A stretch of 36,904 bases of DNA from a virus. The position numbers were made by a program, and so were the translations under genes. This document shows, piece after piece, positions 29,004 to 36,126 of the stretch. The notes under the pieces were generated by a model. It saw only the letters and a list, made by a program, of their open reading frames with translations. It was not told the DNA's origin and did not search any database. The stretch lies in the IMG/VR virus record IMGVR_UViG_3300049846_000686, positions 1 to 36,904 of that record; one strand, written 5' to 3'. Numbering within the stretch: position 1 is the stretch's first letter; each line of letters opens with the position of its first letter.

Positions 29004-30388
29004 AAAAAGTCGGTGTTATTGGTTAAACTTGATTTGTTTTGCTCTGCCTGTTCGTATTGGTCACCTAAATTGTAATTGGTCACGGTCATTGTTTCTCCGA
29101 AGAACTTCACGGGAACTTCCTGAATCTTCAGCCCTCTGCCTTTTGCGATGTCGAACAGCATCAGGTTTGGCGTTTCAAGATCCCTTGTCCCGTAAGTGTA
29201 AAACTGCTCTTCAGGGAAATAATAAGCCGGACGGAACAAGAATGAAACAATATCCGCATCCTGCTCGATGGCTCCAGACTCCCTGAGATCACTTAGCTGA
29301 GGTCTTTTGTCCGTTCTTTCCTCTACCTTCCTTGATAGCTGAGACAATGCAATGATCGGCAGTCCCAACTCCTTCGCAAGTCCTTTCAGGTTACGGGTGA
29401 TGTAGCTGATCTCCTGCTCCCTATTTCCTTTGATCTCACCGGCCATGAGTTGCAAGTAATCCACGATTATCAGCTCAATACCATGCTCGTGCTTCATCTT
29501 CTTGGCCCTGATCTTCATGTCCATCATGCTCAGTCCCGGAGTATCATCGATAAAGAAAGGAGCGTTCTTGAGCTTCACGCACCCTGCCTGAACCGAGTCC
29601 TTTTCAAGTTGGTTCAATGACTTCGATCCGATCTTTGAGCTATTGAAATGAGCTTCCGAACTGGCAATCCTTCCGACAAGCTCAATGGCCGTCATTTCAA
29701 GGCTGAACATCAACACGGGCTTATTCAGCTCGACGGATGGGTAGGTCCCGCATTTCAGGGCAAAGGCAGTCTTTCCCATTCCCGGACGGGCTGCCACAAC
29801 GATAAGCTGACCCTTTTGCCATCCACCGGTGATCCGGTCAATGTTTGGAAGTCCACAATGAAGTCCCGGACGAATACCGTGATCGATCACTTCCTGGATC
29901 TCTCCCATCAGTTCATCGAATACCTGACCGACTGTCTTGGTCTTGGAGGATATGAAAGTGGTAAGCTCTGTAATTCGCTTGTTTACCGAAGCGATCACGT
30001 CGAAGCAGTCTGTGGATGGTATCTGAGACTTTGACTGGATGGAAGCTCCAAGGATAACTAACTCACGGAGAATGTAGTACTCATGAACTTTCCGGCAGAA
30101 AATTTCAATGTTTGCCGAAGTTGCGATTTTGTTGGTCAAGGTTTCCACAAAGTAAGCCCCGCCTATTTCTTCCAATCTTCCCGCCTTTTTAAGCTCGTGG
30201 ACGACAGATATAGTGTCGATTGATGTCCCAGCCTCAAAAAGCCTCAAAGCCGCCCTATAAACGAATTTATGGGCTTGATCGTAAAAATACTCTTCACGGA
30301 TGATAGGGAAAACGATTGAAGGAGCGAAAGGTTCTACCATCAAAGCTCCTAAAATAGCTGATTCTATGGCCTTATCGAATTGATTCAT
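29000..30388 (-). CDS. dnaB: Replicative DNA helicase, DnaB-like
   Basis: 462 residues, full length for a DnaB-type helicase that unwinds DNA at the phage fork. N-terminal domain 1-150 (AIESAILGALMVEP) is followed by the RecA-like domain with Walker A AARPGMGKTA (199-208) and Walker B LIIVDYLQLMAG (306-317). SQLSRKVEERTDKRPQLSDLRESGAIEQDAD is the conserved hexamer segment with the arginine-finger region. ATGA overlaps with the loader-type gene upstream and the zinc ribbon downstream give one replication operon. Confidence 0.97.
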   Translation of the reverse strand: MNQFDKAIESAILGALMVEPFAPSIVFPIIREEYFYDQAHKFVYRAALRLFEAGTSIDTISVVHELKKAGRLEEIGGAYFVETLTNKIATSANIEIFCRKVHEYYILRELVILGASIQSKSQIPSTDCFDVIASVNKRITELTTFISSKTKTVGQVFDELMGEIQEVIDHGIRPGLHCGLPNIDRITGGWQKGQLIVVAARPGMGKTAFALKCGTYPSVELNKPVLMFSLEMTAIELVGRIASSEAHFNSSKIGSKSLNQLEKDSVQAGCVKLKNAPFFIDDTPGLSMMDMKIRAKKMKHEHGIELIIVDYLQLMAGEIKGNREQEISYITRNLKGLAKELGLPIIALSQLSRKVEERTDKRPQLSDLRESGAIEQDADIVSFLFRPAYYFPEEQFYTYGTRDLETPNLMLFDIAKGRGLKIQEVPVKFFGETMTVTNYNLGDQYEQAEQNKSSLTNNTDFL

Positions 30389-30972
30389 AGCAGTTGATTC
30401 CTTTTGCGTGGTTTGTCATCGGTGACTTGGTTCATGTTCTTGCGTAGCCAATTTTTGAAATGGAACACGAATTTTTGATAAGATGGGTACTCTACCTCAG
30501 CGAATGATCGAAACGCTTCCAGTTTGGCCAAAACGAAGTCTTTTGGCTTCTTTAGGTCGGTACAGATAACCTCAATCTCAGAACCTACCCTTATTGACTC
30601 AAAAAATGCTTCACGCATATTTATATTATTACTATTTATATTTGTATTTTCCATATGTTGAACATATGTCGAAGATATGTTATTTTTACTCAACCTGTTT
30701 TTTGATCTACTTTCACTGTATTTTTGACGTTTAAGTATTTCATCTTCAAGTCTTTCATTAAAATAAAGGCCTTCGGAATCTTTTATAAACTTAGAAAACA
30801 CATCTTTATCATATGTTTTACATATCATAATCATATGTTTTTCTTCAAGATGACCGAGTTGGTGTTGAGCCATTAAAAGTCTGATATATTTACCGACCTG
30901 TTCATCCGTAAAAAACTGAGTACCTGTGGTAAAGTCTCCAGGATAAAAAAGGAATGCCGGGTCTTTAGCCAT
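30385..30972 (-). CDS. Replication initiation or helicase-loading protein (DUF1376-like N-terminus)
   Basis: 195 residues. DPAFLFYPGDFTTGTQFFTDEQVGKYIRLLMAQHQLGHL (4-42, in segments) is the N-terminal domain seen in many phage replication proteins (FYPGDF, DUF1376 group), a winged-helix origin-binding fold. A variable Asn/Ser-rich linker follows (100-120), and a C-terminal helical domain (FRSFAEVEYPSYQKFVFHFKNWLRKN) of the helicase-interacting type. Directly upstream of DnaB with an ATGA overlap, so a loader or initiator role is likely. Confidence 0.75.
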   Translation of the reverse strand: MAKDPAFLFYPGDFTTGTQFFTDEQVGKYIRLLMAQHQLGHLEEKHMIMICKTYDKDVFSKFIKDSEGLYFNERLEDEILKRQKYSESRSKNRLSKNNISSTYVQHMENTNINSNNINMREAFFESIRVGSEIEVICTDLKKPKDFVLAKLEAFRSFAEVEYPSYQKFVFHFKNWLRKNMNQVTDDKPRKRNQLL

Positions 30973-31114
30973 TTTCTCTATTTATTTTAAGGTATTGAGC
31001 GTTTGAATATTTGTATGACTCTTTAATACATACTCTTTCAACTGCTTCAAAGATTGTTTCAGCAAGAACTGTGAAGAATCTTCCAGATGGGCTTTTAATC
31101 TTGTAGGATTTCAT
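30965..31114 (-). CDS. Small basic protein (49 aa)
   Basis: 49 residues: MKSYKIKSPSGRFFTVLAET, then IFEAVERVCIKESYKYSNAQYLKINRENG. Strand-helix-strand pattern. The stop lies 8 bp inside the replication initiator gene, and the start overlaps the stop of a 29-codon frame (ATGA), so it is held in the operon. No family recognised. Confidence 0.6.
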   Translation of the reverse strand: MKSYKIKSPSGRFFTVLAETIFEAVERVCIKESYKYSNAQYLKINRENG

Positions 31115-31200
31115 AAAAAATACCCTACTCCAATATAGGCTACCCCCAATACAGGACGCACTGGGCTATAAAGTTTCAGGATATTTTTAAAGTTTTTCAT
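31111..31200 (-). CDS. Hydrophobic micro-ORF (29 aa)
   Basis: 29 residues beginning MKNFKNILKLYSPVRPVLG and ending VAYIGVGYFL. It starts 13 bp after the promoter box at 31213-31220 and its stop overlaps the next ATG. It could be a leader peptide or a tiny membrane protein. Short length limits confidence. Confidence 0.4.
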   Translation of the reverse strand: MKNFKNILKLYSPVRPVLGVAYIGVGYFL

Positions 31201-31212
31201 TGGTAGCTGACA

Positions 31213-31239
31213 CAAATATACAATCAAATTTTACTCAAA
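31213..31239 (-). promoter_or_regulatory. Putative promoter of the replication operon
   Basis: Minus strand: TTTG (31239-31236), 15 nt, TATATTTG (31220-31213). The -7 box is perfect; spacing is slightly short of the usual 17-23 nt. The micro-ORF, the 49-residue gene, the initiator, DnaB and the zinc ribbon follow. No other promoter-like box is evident in the 31115-31318 stretch; the rest of that gap is AT-rich without ORFs. Confidence 0.5.
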
Positions 31240-31293
31240 ACACGGAGATTTATTAACACTTATATGTTAATTGAACATTTGTTTTTCAAAATC

Positions 31294-31310
31294 GGCTTCT
31301 TCGCAAAGCC
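31294..31310 (-). repeat. Small GGCTT/AAGCC hairpin after winged-helix gene
   Basis: Five pairs around a 7-nt loop, 8 bp after the stop codon on the minus strand and preceded by TAACGTTTTG. It resembles the gene-end contexts in the cassette stretch (a TAAC stop followed by GGCTT pairing) but has no second arm. It could also be a weak terminator; only GATTTTG follows. Confidence 0.4.
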
Positions 31311-31318
31311 ACAAAACG

Positions 31319-31801
31319 TTATCCGGCATCCGCATGGCTCAGTTTTGCGAATAATCCAATTACGTCAATCAAGATGAAGGTAAAAGAGCAGGCAAGCATA
31401 TAAACATTAACCGGAGTTCCGACGTTGTTTTTTGCCATATCTTGATCTTTTGATCTAAGCCTCCACCGGTATACAGACTTGCCATAACCCCCATCCTTCA
31501 CCATTTCTTCCTTGGAACACTTTTCGAGTTTACGGTATTCGATCACTTCCTTTGTTTCCTTGTCAACCCTGTCAGCAAGCTCTGTGATCCTTGCCTTGAG
31601 GGACTGATGCAGGACCTCGTAGGTTTTCGAATGCCCGTATCTTTGTTGATAGATGTCAGCGATCTCCCTTGTGGTGAAATACTTTCCGGGATTGAGTTCA
31701 AATATGTGAAGCACCCTTTCTCTTAAAAGCTGAGCCTTTACTTTATGCGCCTCAAGTTCTGCGCCCGATGCGTCGATGGTGTTGTGGAATAGATTTCTCA
31801 T
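31319..31801 (-). CDS. Winged-helix protein with C-terminal membrane segment (160 aa)
   Basis: 160 residues. Residues 20-90 (RERVLHIFELNPGKYFTTREIADIYQQRYGHSKTYEVLHQSLKARITELAD in segments) form a winged helix of the kind in small phage regulators. Residues about 120-153 are unusual: GTPVNVYMLACSFTFILIDVIGLFAKL looks like a membrane helix. A DNA-binding domain with a membrane tail is rare. The stop TAA lies in GGATAACG, close to a GGCTT/AAGCC hairpin (31294-31310), so the C-terminal tail may have been added by a junction-like sequence. Upstream ATGA overlap with the exonuclease gene. Confidence 0.6.
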   Translation of the reverse strand: MRNLFHNTIDASGAELEAHKVKAQLLRERVLHIFELNPGKYFTTREIADIYQQRYGHSKTYEVLHQSLKARITELADRVDKETKEVIEYRKLEKCSKEEMVKDGGYGKSVYRWRLRSKDQDMAKNNVGTPVNVYMLACSFTFILIDVIGLFAKLSHADAG

Positions 31802-32535
31802 TTTATAAGCATTTTTGAGGCTGTGATTACTCTTTCGGTAAGTGCGTCCTTGTCTGCTTGTGGGATCTCAAAACGGATGATACTAATGTTCTTGAACTTC
31901 TTACCATTGATAAGGTATGGAAGTTCTTCATTATCGGCATTGATAAGCCAGTATAATTTTTGAGTTTCATCGGAATCGATTGCCAGGGCTTTGATCTCCA
32001 TCAGCTCCTCCAGGTATGGAACATAGACGATCAGTTCAGCGTATTTGGAACCGGTAATGATGCCATTTGAAACAAGCTGCCAGTAATACTTCTCTCCGTC
32101 CTTGTGGTTCTCCCTGATCAAGTTCATGGCATCCATCCCCTCAAAACCATCATATAAAGGACGGACAAGGTTACAGAACGATTTTAGGGTAATTGGACAT
32201 TTTACGTCCACAACGGTATCGTGCTTTAAAGCATCAGGGCTTCCGGTCCAACACTCGAACTCAGGGTGCTGAAAGGTTTCATCTCCCATCAGAACGTAAT
32301 CCATAGGAAGGAGTGAAAACACTCTTTTCTCAAGAAGTCTCCCCCAATTCAATGGTCTTGCGTTTGATTCCTCGCTGAGTGATCTTCCGAGTTCTCGTTC
32401 CATATTACACTCATCTATGTAGGTACGCGCAGTTTTTCCAAGCGTTCCTTTTGCCTTTCCATCGCTCATCAAGGCTCCGATCTCAGAGCTTGTGAAGTTC
32501 CCTATTCTTAGGGTGTTTGTGGTCATTGTTCCCAT
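31798..32535 (-). CDS. YqaJ-family exonuclease (recombination)
   Basis: 245 residues. The PD-(D/E)xK nuclease core is visible: GRLLEKRV (E69), CWTGSPDAL (D101) and VVDVKCPIT (D110, K112), then YYWQLVSNGIITG in the helix with the conserved Gln. Such YqaJ/lambda-Exo-type enzymes resect double-strand ends and work with an annealing protein, which is the next gene upstream (RecT). MTTNTLR at codon 4 is an alternative start. The ATGA overlap joins it to the winged-helix gene. Confidence 0.92.
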   Translation of the reverse strand: MGTMTTNTLRIGNFTSSEIGALMSDGKAKGTLGKTARTYIDECNMERELGRSLSEESNARPLNWGRLLEKRVFSLLPMDYVLMGDETFQHPEFECWTGSPDALKHDTVVDVKCPITLKSFCNLVRPLYDGFEGMDAMNLIRENHKDGEKYYWQLVSNGIITGSKYAELIVYVPYLEELMEIKALAIDSDETQKLYWLINADNEELPYLINGKKFKNISIIRFEIPQADKDALTERVITASKMLIK

Positions 32536-32536
32536 C

Positions 32537-33262
32537 TTACTTAGCCTCTAAAAGTTGCTTTACCTTCGGATATGACTTTACTTCCTTGTTCTTGAGAATC
32601 CTTTCGATATGGATAACCTCGTCTGCCGAAAGAAGTTCCTTTTTATTCTCGAACAGGAACTGAAGATCGTCGTGGTCAATAACCTCAGAAACCTGATGAG
32701 AGGTAATATCAATCACTTCTTCGATTGTCTGTAAGCCCATTGAAACTTCAGGGGCAAACTGTTTTGTAAAGAACGAGGCCGCCCTGTATCGCCTCATCAC
32801 CTCCGGCATTGTTTTCCATTTACTGCCTGTTTTGCTTATCCACCCTTCAGCGTGTGCCATGTCCATTGAAACCCATGCCCCAAAGCACTTTTCACCCTTC
32901 AGATCGTAGGCCCATGCCCTTGTCCTTCCTCCATCCTTTTCGTCTTCTTCGTACCTTAATGGAGAGAATTTACCGGAAGCGTTAAGGGTAGCAATCAGAA
33001 AAACACTGCTCCACCCTGGTTTACCCTGAATCACATCAAGGTTCTGCATGACCATGAGGATGTTTGCATTCATTCTATTGGCCATCTCTATGGCTATAAT
33101 ACAGTTACCTACATTGTTTTGATACCTTTTCGGGATCATATCCGACTTACTGAACATTGAGGCAACCCTCTGAATGTGTTCGAATGATTCCTTTGTTGCA
33201 AATGAGCTTACTTGCCCGGCCATGCTCTCGTTTAGACTTACTGGCATTTTTTCGTTTTCCAT
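32537..33262 (-). CDS. recT: RecT-family single-strand annealing protein
   Basis: 241 residues. FEHIQRVASMFSKSDMIPKRYQNNVGNCIIAIEMANRM (28-65, in segments) and NILMVMQNLDVIQGKPGWSSVFLIATLN (66-93) are standard RecT motifs; TKTGSKWKTMPEVMRRYRAASFFTKQFAPEVSMGL contains the conserved basic helix. It anneals complementary single strands during phage recombination and replication and pairs with the YqaJ exonuclease 1 bp downstream. Such a pair could drive exchange between the near-identical cassette junctions. Confidence 0.93.
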   Translation of the reverse strand: MENEKMPVSLNESMAGQVSSFATKESFEHIQRVASMFSKSDMIPKRYQNNVGNCIIAIEMANRMNANILMVMQNLDVIQGKPGWSSVFLIATLNASGKFSPLRYEEDEKDGGRTRAWAYDLKGEKCFGAWVSMDMAHAEGWISKTGSKWKTMPEVMRRYRAASFFTKQFAPEVSMGLQTIEEVIDITSHQVSEVIDHDDLQFLFENKKELLSADEVIHIERILKNKEVKSYPKVKQLLEAK

Positions 33263-33282
33263 TTGTTTATTTGTTTTATAGG

Positions 33283-33510
33283 TTAATCTCTGTTTATATC
33301 TGCCCAGTGTTCAATCTGTTCCTGGTAGTATTCCTCGGCAGATATGAGGGTTACTCCATGACCCTTGCAATGATTACAGGGTTCTTTATTCTCGGTAGGC
33401 TTTCCGTGTTCATCAACGTCGTAGTCTGGGTCTTTTCCCGTTCCTTTGCAGTGTTCACACTTTACCTCGTATTCTTCGGGACTGTCGGGTTCTACCAAAT
33501 GCTTTTCCAT
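33283..33510 (-). CDS. DnaJ-type zinc-finger protein (75 aa)
   Basis: 75 residues with two C-x2-C-x-G-x-G motifs: CEHCKGTGKDP (18-28) and CNHCKGHGVTL (45-55). The rest is acidic. Such two-motif mini-zinc-finger proteins often sit in recombination/replication operons of phages. A related motif occurs in the gene at 28200. It lies 20 bp upstream of RecT. Confidence 0.7.
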   Translation of the reverse strand: MEKHLVEPDSPEEYEVKCEHCKGTGKDPDYDVDEHGKPTENKEPCNHCKGHGVTLISAEEYYQEQIEHWADINRD

Positions 33511-33513
33511 GAC

Positions 33514-33822
33514 TTATAGGTTACTATTTCCAACGGTTTGAACATCTACATCATCGGACTTAACTTCTACCGGTGTACGGGCAAAAAATACCCTTGTTTG
33601 GTTGAGCATCCTTCGCATCTCTTCCTTGAGCTTATTTTCAAGATCGCCATACTCTCTTCCAAGTCTTTTGTTTAAAGCGATGGCCTCGGCCAGCTCTATT
33701 GACATTTCATCTGAGCATTTAGAGAGCATATCCTTTGTGCGGACGTTTTGCTTGTTAGCTCCTTGAGAAATGCCCCAATCGGTCAAATCCCTTTCTCTGT
33801 ATGTGATTTCGTCGTGTTTCAT
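33514..33822 (-). CDS. Hypothetical protein (102 aa)
   Basis: 102 residues. Helical, with a possible coiled coil (MSIELAEAIALNKRLGREYGDLENKLKEEMRRM, 40-72). No family recognised. It starts on the stop of a 35-residue gene (ATGA) and is followed after 3 bp by the zinc-finger gene, all within the early operon. Confidence 0.6.
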   Translation of the reverse strand: MKHDEITYRERDLTDWGISQGANKQNVRTKDMLSKCSDEMSIELAEAIALNKRLGREYGDLENKLKEEMRRMLNQTRVFFARTPVEVKSDDVDVQTVGNSNL

Positions 33823-33926
33823 TTTCCTTGTGGTTTAATTTCGTTACTTACCGGTGGATGTGGTACGGAGAGCATCTTCTCAAGAAGGTCAAGCGTCTCC
33901 ATGATTTTGTCAAGGTCGTAGCTCAT
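33819..33926 (-). CDS. Very small protein (35 aa)
   Basis: 35 residues: MSYDLDKIMETLDLLEKML then SVPHPPVSNEIKPQGK. It overlaps the gene upstream by 4 bp and the gene downstream by 4 bp (ATGA at both ends), so it fills the gap exactly and is likely real. An amphipathic helix followed by a Pro-rich tail suggests a protein-binding peptide. Confidence 0.6.
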   Translation of the reverse strand: MSYDLDKIMETLDLLEKMLSVPHPPVSNEIKPQGK

Positions 33927-34171
33927 GTCAGTGAATTTACAAAGTCCATAACTTGATTGAATTGACTTTCTTTAAGCGTACACTCATACACAAACCTTTT
34001 ATTCTTTGGCCTGTAAATTTGTTTGCGGGTGAGTAGCTTTGAGAGGTATGCCTGAGACACCCCCATCTTTTCGGCAAGAAGTTTGCGCTTACCATAGCCA
34101 AGACTCCTGTCTACGTGCTTAAACTGATCCTCAGTCAGCGTGATTGTTTTTTCCTTTTGCATTGTTTCCAT
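33923..34171 (-). CDS. Helix-turn-helix regulator, first gene of leftward operon
   Basis: 82 residues. LTEDQFKHVDRSLGYGKRKLLAEKMGVSQAYLSKLLTRKQ (12-51) is a compact HTH (RKLLAEKM-GVS-QAYLSKLL). The Met at codon 4 (34162) may be the true start, because the promoter box ends only 5 bp before the first ATG (34171). As the first gene of the early operon it is a candidate for autoregulation of the divergent promoters. Confidence 0.75.
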   Translation of the reverse strand: METMQKEKTITLTEDQFKHVDRSLGYGKRKLLAEKMGVSQAYLSKLLTRKQIYRPKNKRFVYECTLKESQFNQVMDFVNSLT

Positions 34172-34176
34172 GAGGT

Positions 34177-34208
34177 CAAATGTACAATCTTAACCAACAC
34201 TTTACCAA
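34177..34208 (-). promoter_or_regulatory. Leftward early promoter
   Basis: On the minus strand TTTG is followed after about 21 nt by TACATTTG, whose G lies 5 bp from the ATG at 34171. This fits the Bacteroidetes consensus well. The transcript would begin at or just inside the first codon, so either leaderless translation or the internal ATG (34162) is used. Base positions are accurate to a few bp. Confidence 0.65.
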
Positions 34209-34271
34209 AGAATTTATGTTAAAAATTAACCTGAATATTGCAATGTGTTAACAATCAACTAAAAAGAAAAT

Positions 34272-34304
34272 TGAATAAAATCCATACAAACGTATTATCT
34301 TTAT
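34272..34304 (+). promoter_or_regulatory. Rightward promoter for sigma-like gene operon
   Basis: TTG, about 22 nt, then TATCTTTA, a near match to TTG-N17-23-TAnnTTTG lacking only the final G. Transcription would begin at about 34305, just before ATG 34310 and 34319. It is divergent to the leftward promoter, with about 65 bp between the two boxes. Confidence 0.5.
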
Positions 34305-34309
34305 ATCCC

Positions 34310-34879
34310 ATGTGTGACATGGGTGAAATCTTCACAAGGACATACAAGGACATTCATAGGTCTGCAAAGCTCATCACAAGCCGTAAAGGATCAAACACCC
34401 TCGACTTGATAAATACAACCTACATATCCCTGCAAAAGAAGCCCGCATTCCCAACTGAACCCGATCAGTTCATCAAGTACTTCTCAAGGTCCATGAAGCT
34501 CATGCACTCCCTACCAGATTCCCCCTTTTACCGGCAGTATCGTTCCAGGGAGTCAGCCCTTAACCATGACCCCATAGACGAGCGGGATCATCACTCATTA
34601 GCCTCATCGGACGACGAAAACATCCCATCACACCTATCCTTAAAACAGGTCGATCAATACAAAAGCCTTCAGGCATTCAAAAAATCATTACCTTTGCATT
34701 TACAGGCTTTGTTTGATCTTTACTACATCAATGAACTTCGATGCCCTGAAATCCACGCCCAACTCATTAAAGAAGGGTATGATATAACAAGGCATCGGGT
34801 ATTCAGTTACGTAAAACAAATCAAAGTAAAATTCGAATCATGGAAGAGCAACCAAAGACAGAACCAAACACCGAAGTAA
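34310..34879 (+). CDS. Sigma-factor-like protein (putative)
   Basis: 189 residues from ATG 34310 (or 187 from 34319). The frame is open further left to 34238 through a TTG, but the promoter box would then lie inside the gene. DLINTTYISLQKKP...FIKYFSRSM resembles sigma region 2 of ECF factors, and LQAFKKSLPLHLQALFDLYYINELRCPEIHAQLIKEGYDITRHRVFSYVKQIKVKFE (segments, about 128-185) a region-4 HTH. As the first gene before the terminase it may turn on late genes. Identification is by pattern only. Confidence 0.55.
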   Translation: MCDMGEIFTRTYKDIHRSAKLITSRKGSNTLDLINTTYISLQKKPAFPTEPDQFIKYFSRSMKLMHSLPDSPFYRQYRSRESALNHDPIDERDHHSLASSDDENIPSHLSLKQVDQYKSLQAFKKSLPLHLQALFDLYYINELRCPEIHAQLIKEGYDITRHRVFSYVKQIKVKFESWKSNQRQNQTPK

Positions 34880-35172
34880 GCAAAGACGATCAGCGAATAA
34901 TGGAGGTATCAGCCCTAATTGAGCTATCCCGCAACAAGATCGAGTCATCCCGTTCACAGATCTCATTCATCAAAGGTCTCTCGAATTATGATGACAAGGA
35001 ACTGAAAGCCAAGATGGAAAAGATAAAGTCAAACTTCAACGCCATCATCAAGATCGAGACCTACAAGCTTTTTGCCTTGTACGCTGAACTTCAGAACGCC
35101 TACAACCAAAGACTCGAACAGGCCCAGAACCAGACCCCAACCCCTGAACATTCACTTGAAGTAGTACAATGA
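34840..35172 (+). CDS. Coiled-coil hypothetical protein (110 aa)
   Basis: 110 residues, charged and helical (ALIELSRNKIESSRSQISFIKG, KAKMEKIKSNFNAIIKIETYKLFALYAELQNAYNQRLEQ in segments), with a Pro/Thr/Gln-rich C-terminus. It starts 40 bp inside the sigma-like gene and overlaps the next gene by 4 bp. No family recognised. Confidence 0.6.
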   Translation: MEEQPKTEPNTEVSKDDQRIMEVSALIELSRNKIESSRSQISFIKGLSNYDDKELKAKMEKIKSNFNAIIKIETYKLFALYAELQNAYNQRLEQAQNQTPTPEHSLEVVQ

Positions 35173-35450
35173 TACAGTTTGTAGGTACAATATGTTTGGT
35201 ATGGCTATTCGCTGAAGGGGCGAGTGTCATCAAGTTCTTTAAGGAGCTTTTTAACATTTCCAACGATTCAGAACCAAAGAACCGAATCCTTCAAGTCCTT
35301 CAAAAACTCGTTAACTGCTCGATGTGTTCCGGCTTTTGGATAGGCCTTGCCATTTATCAGAACTTCTTCATGGCCTGTATCATATCCGTAACATCTGAGG
35401 CATTCTGTAAGGTTGTAAAGAAACTGGGCAATATATTCACCGAGCTGTAA
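35169..35450 (+). CDS. Small membrane protein with CSMCSGFW motif (DUF1360-like)
   Basis: 93 residues. A first membrane helix (FVGTICLVWLFAEGASVI, 4-21) and a second one (FWIGLAIYQNFFMACIISV, 56-75). KLVNCSMCSGFWIG (46-59) with C-x2-C just before the helix is the signature I associate with DUF1360-type phage membrane proteins. It overlaps its upstream neighbour by 4 bp. Role unknown; it may sit in the host inner membrane. Confidence 0.6.
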   Translation: MIQFVGTICLVWLFAEGASVIKFFKELFNISNDSEPKNRILQVLQKLVNCSMCSGFWIGLAIYQNFFMACIISVTSEAFCKVVKKLGNIFTEL

Positions 35451-35453
35451 ATC

Positions 35454-35702
35454 ATGGGCTTACAACGTAACACCATACCAAACGAGGAATATATCAGGCG
35501 CATGGACGAACTCATGCCTAAACTGATCCAAAAGCGCAAGTGTGACACCCGTGAGGAAATGAAGGAACTGTTCTTCCTTTACAATGATCGCCTTACACCC
35601 CGTGAAAACAAACCCGAATGTGGCGGATGCCGGGCAAGGGTATTCAAGCGAATGGAAGCGTATTATAAAACACTCAAAGAAGAAAACAATGGGAAACCAT
35701 AA
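35454..35702 (+). CDS. Hypothetical protein with CGGCRARVFKRM motif (82 aa)
   Basis: 82 residues. ENKPECGGCRARVFKRMEAYYK (51-72) near the end carries a C-x2-C and a basic helix. The first half is helical (EEYIRRMDELMPKLIQKRKC). The motif recurs, in my recollection, in proteins next to terminase genes of Bacteroidetes phages, so a link to packaging or to the small terminase is possible. It overlaps the small terminase start by 14 bp. Confidence 0.6.
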   Translation: MGLQRNTIPNEEYIRRMDELMPKLIQKRKCDTREEMKELFFLYNDRLTPRENKPECGGCRARVFKRMEAYYKTLKEENNGKP

Positions 35703-36126
35703 ATACATAGAATCACCAGAAAAGATGTGGGAATACTTTGAAGCCTATCGAAACGAAGTAAAGACTAAACCTATACTTGTACAGGACTTTGTGGGCAAGG
35801 ATGGTAATGAGGTCAACCGCAAGAAGGAAAGACCCCTAACAATGGAAGGGTTTGAAAATTATCTATTCAGGAACAAGATAATTACAGATGTGAGCGATTA
35901 CTTTGAAAATAAGAAAGATAGGTATTCTGAATTTATCCCCATCTGCCGTGCGCTTAAAAAAATAATAAGACAGGATCAGATTGAAGGGGGAATGGCAGGC
36001 ATATACAACCCATCAATAACTCAGCGACTTAACGGCCTAACCGAGAAGACTGAGAATAAGAACGAACACTCAGGACAGGTGAACATCACGATGAATCTTG
36101 GAGACATCACTCCGAATGGAGATTAA
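35689..36126 (+). CDS. terS: Terminase small subunit
   Basis: 145 residues from ATG 35689. A longer open frame from 35584 would overlap the preceding gene in another frame and is not the likely start. YIESPEKMWEYFEAYRNEVK (6-25), KKERPLTMEGFENYLFRNK (45-63) and RQDQIEGGMAGIYNPSITQRLNGL (96-119, in segments) are standard motifs of the phage DNA-packaging small terminase that recognises pac/cos DNA. It overlaps the large terminase by 11 bp. Confidence 0.9.
   Translation: MGNHKYIESPEKMWEYFEAYRNEVKTKPILVQDFVGKDGNEVNRKKERPLTMEGFENYLFRNKIITDVSDYFENKKDRYSEFIPICRALKKIIRQDQIEGGMAGIYNPSITQRLNGLTEKTENKNEHSGQVNITMNLGDITPNGD

Noticed and set aside
35584-35688. Extended N-terminus for the small terminase
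   Set aside because: The segment lies over the preceding gene in another frame and lacks similarity to terminase starts; ATG 35689 gives the typical length.
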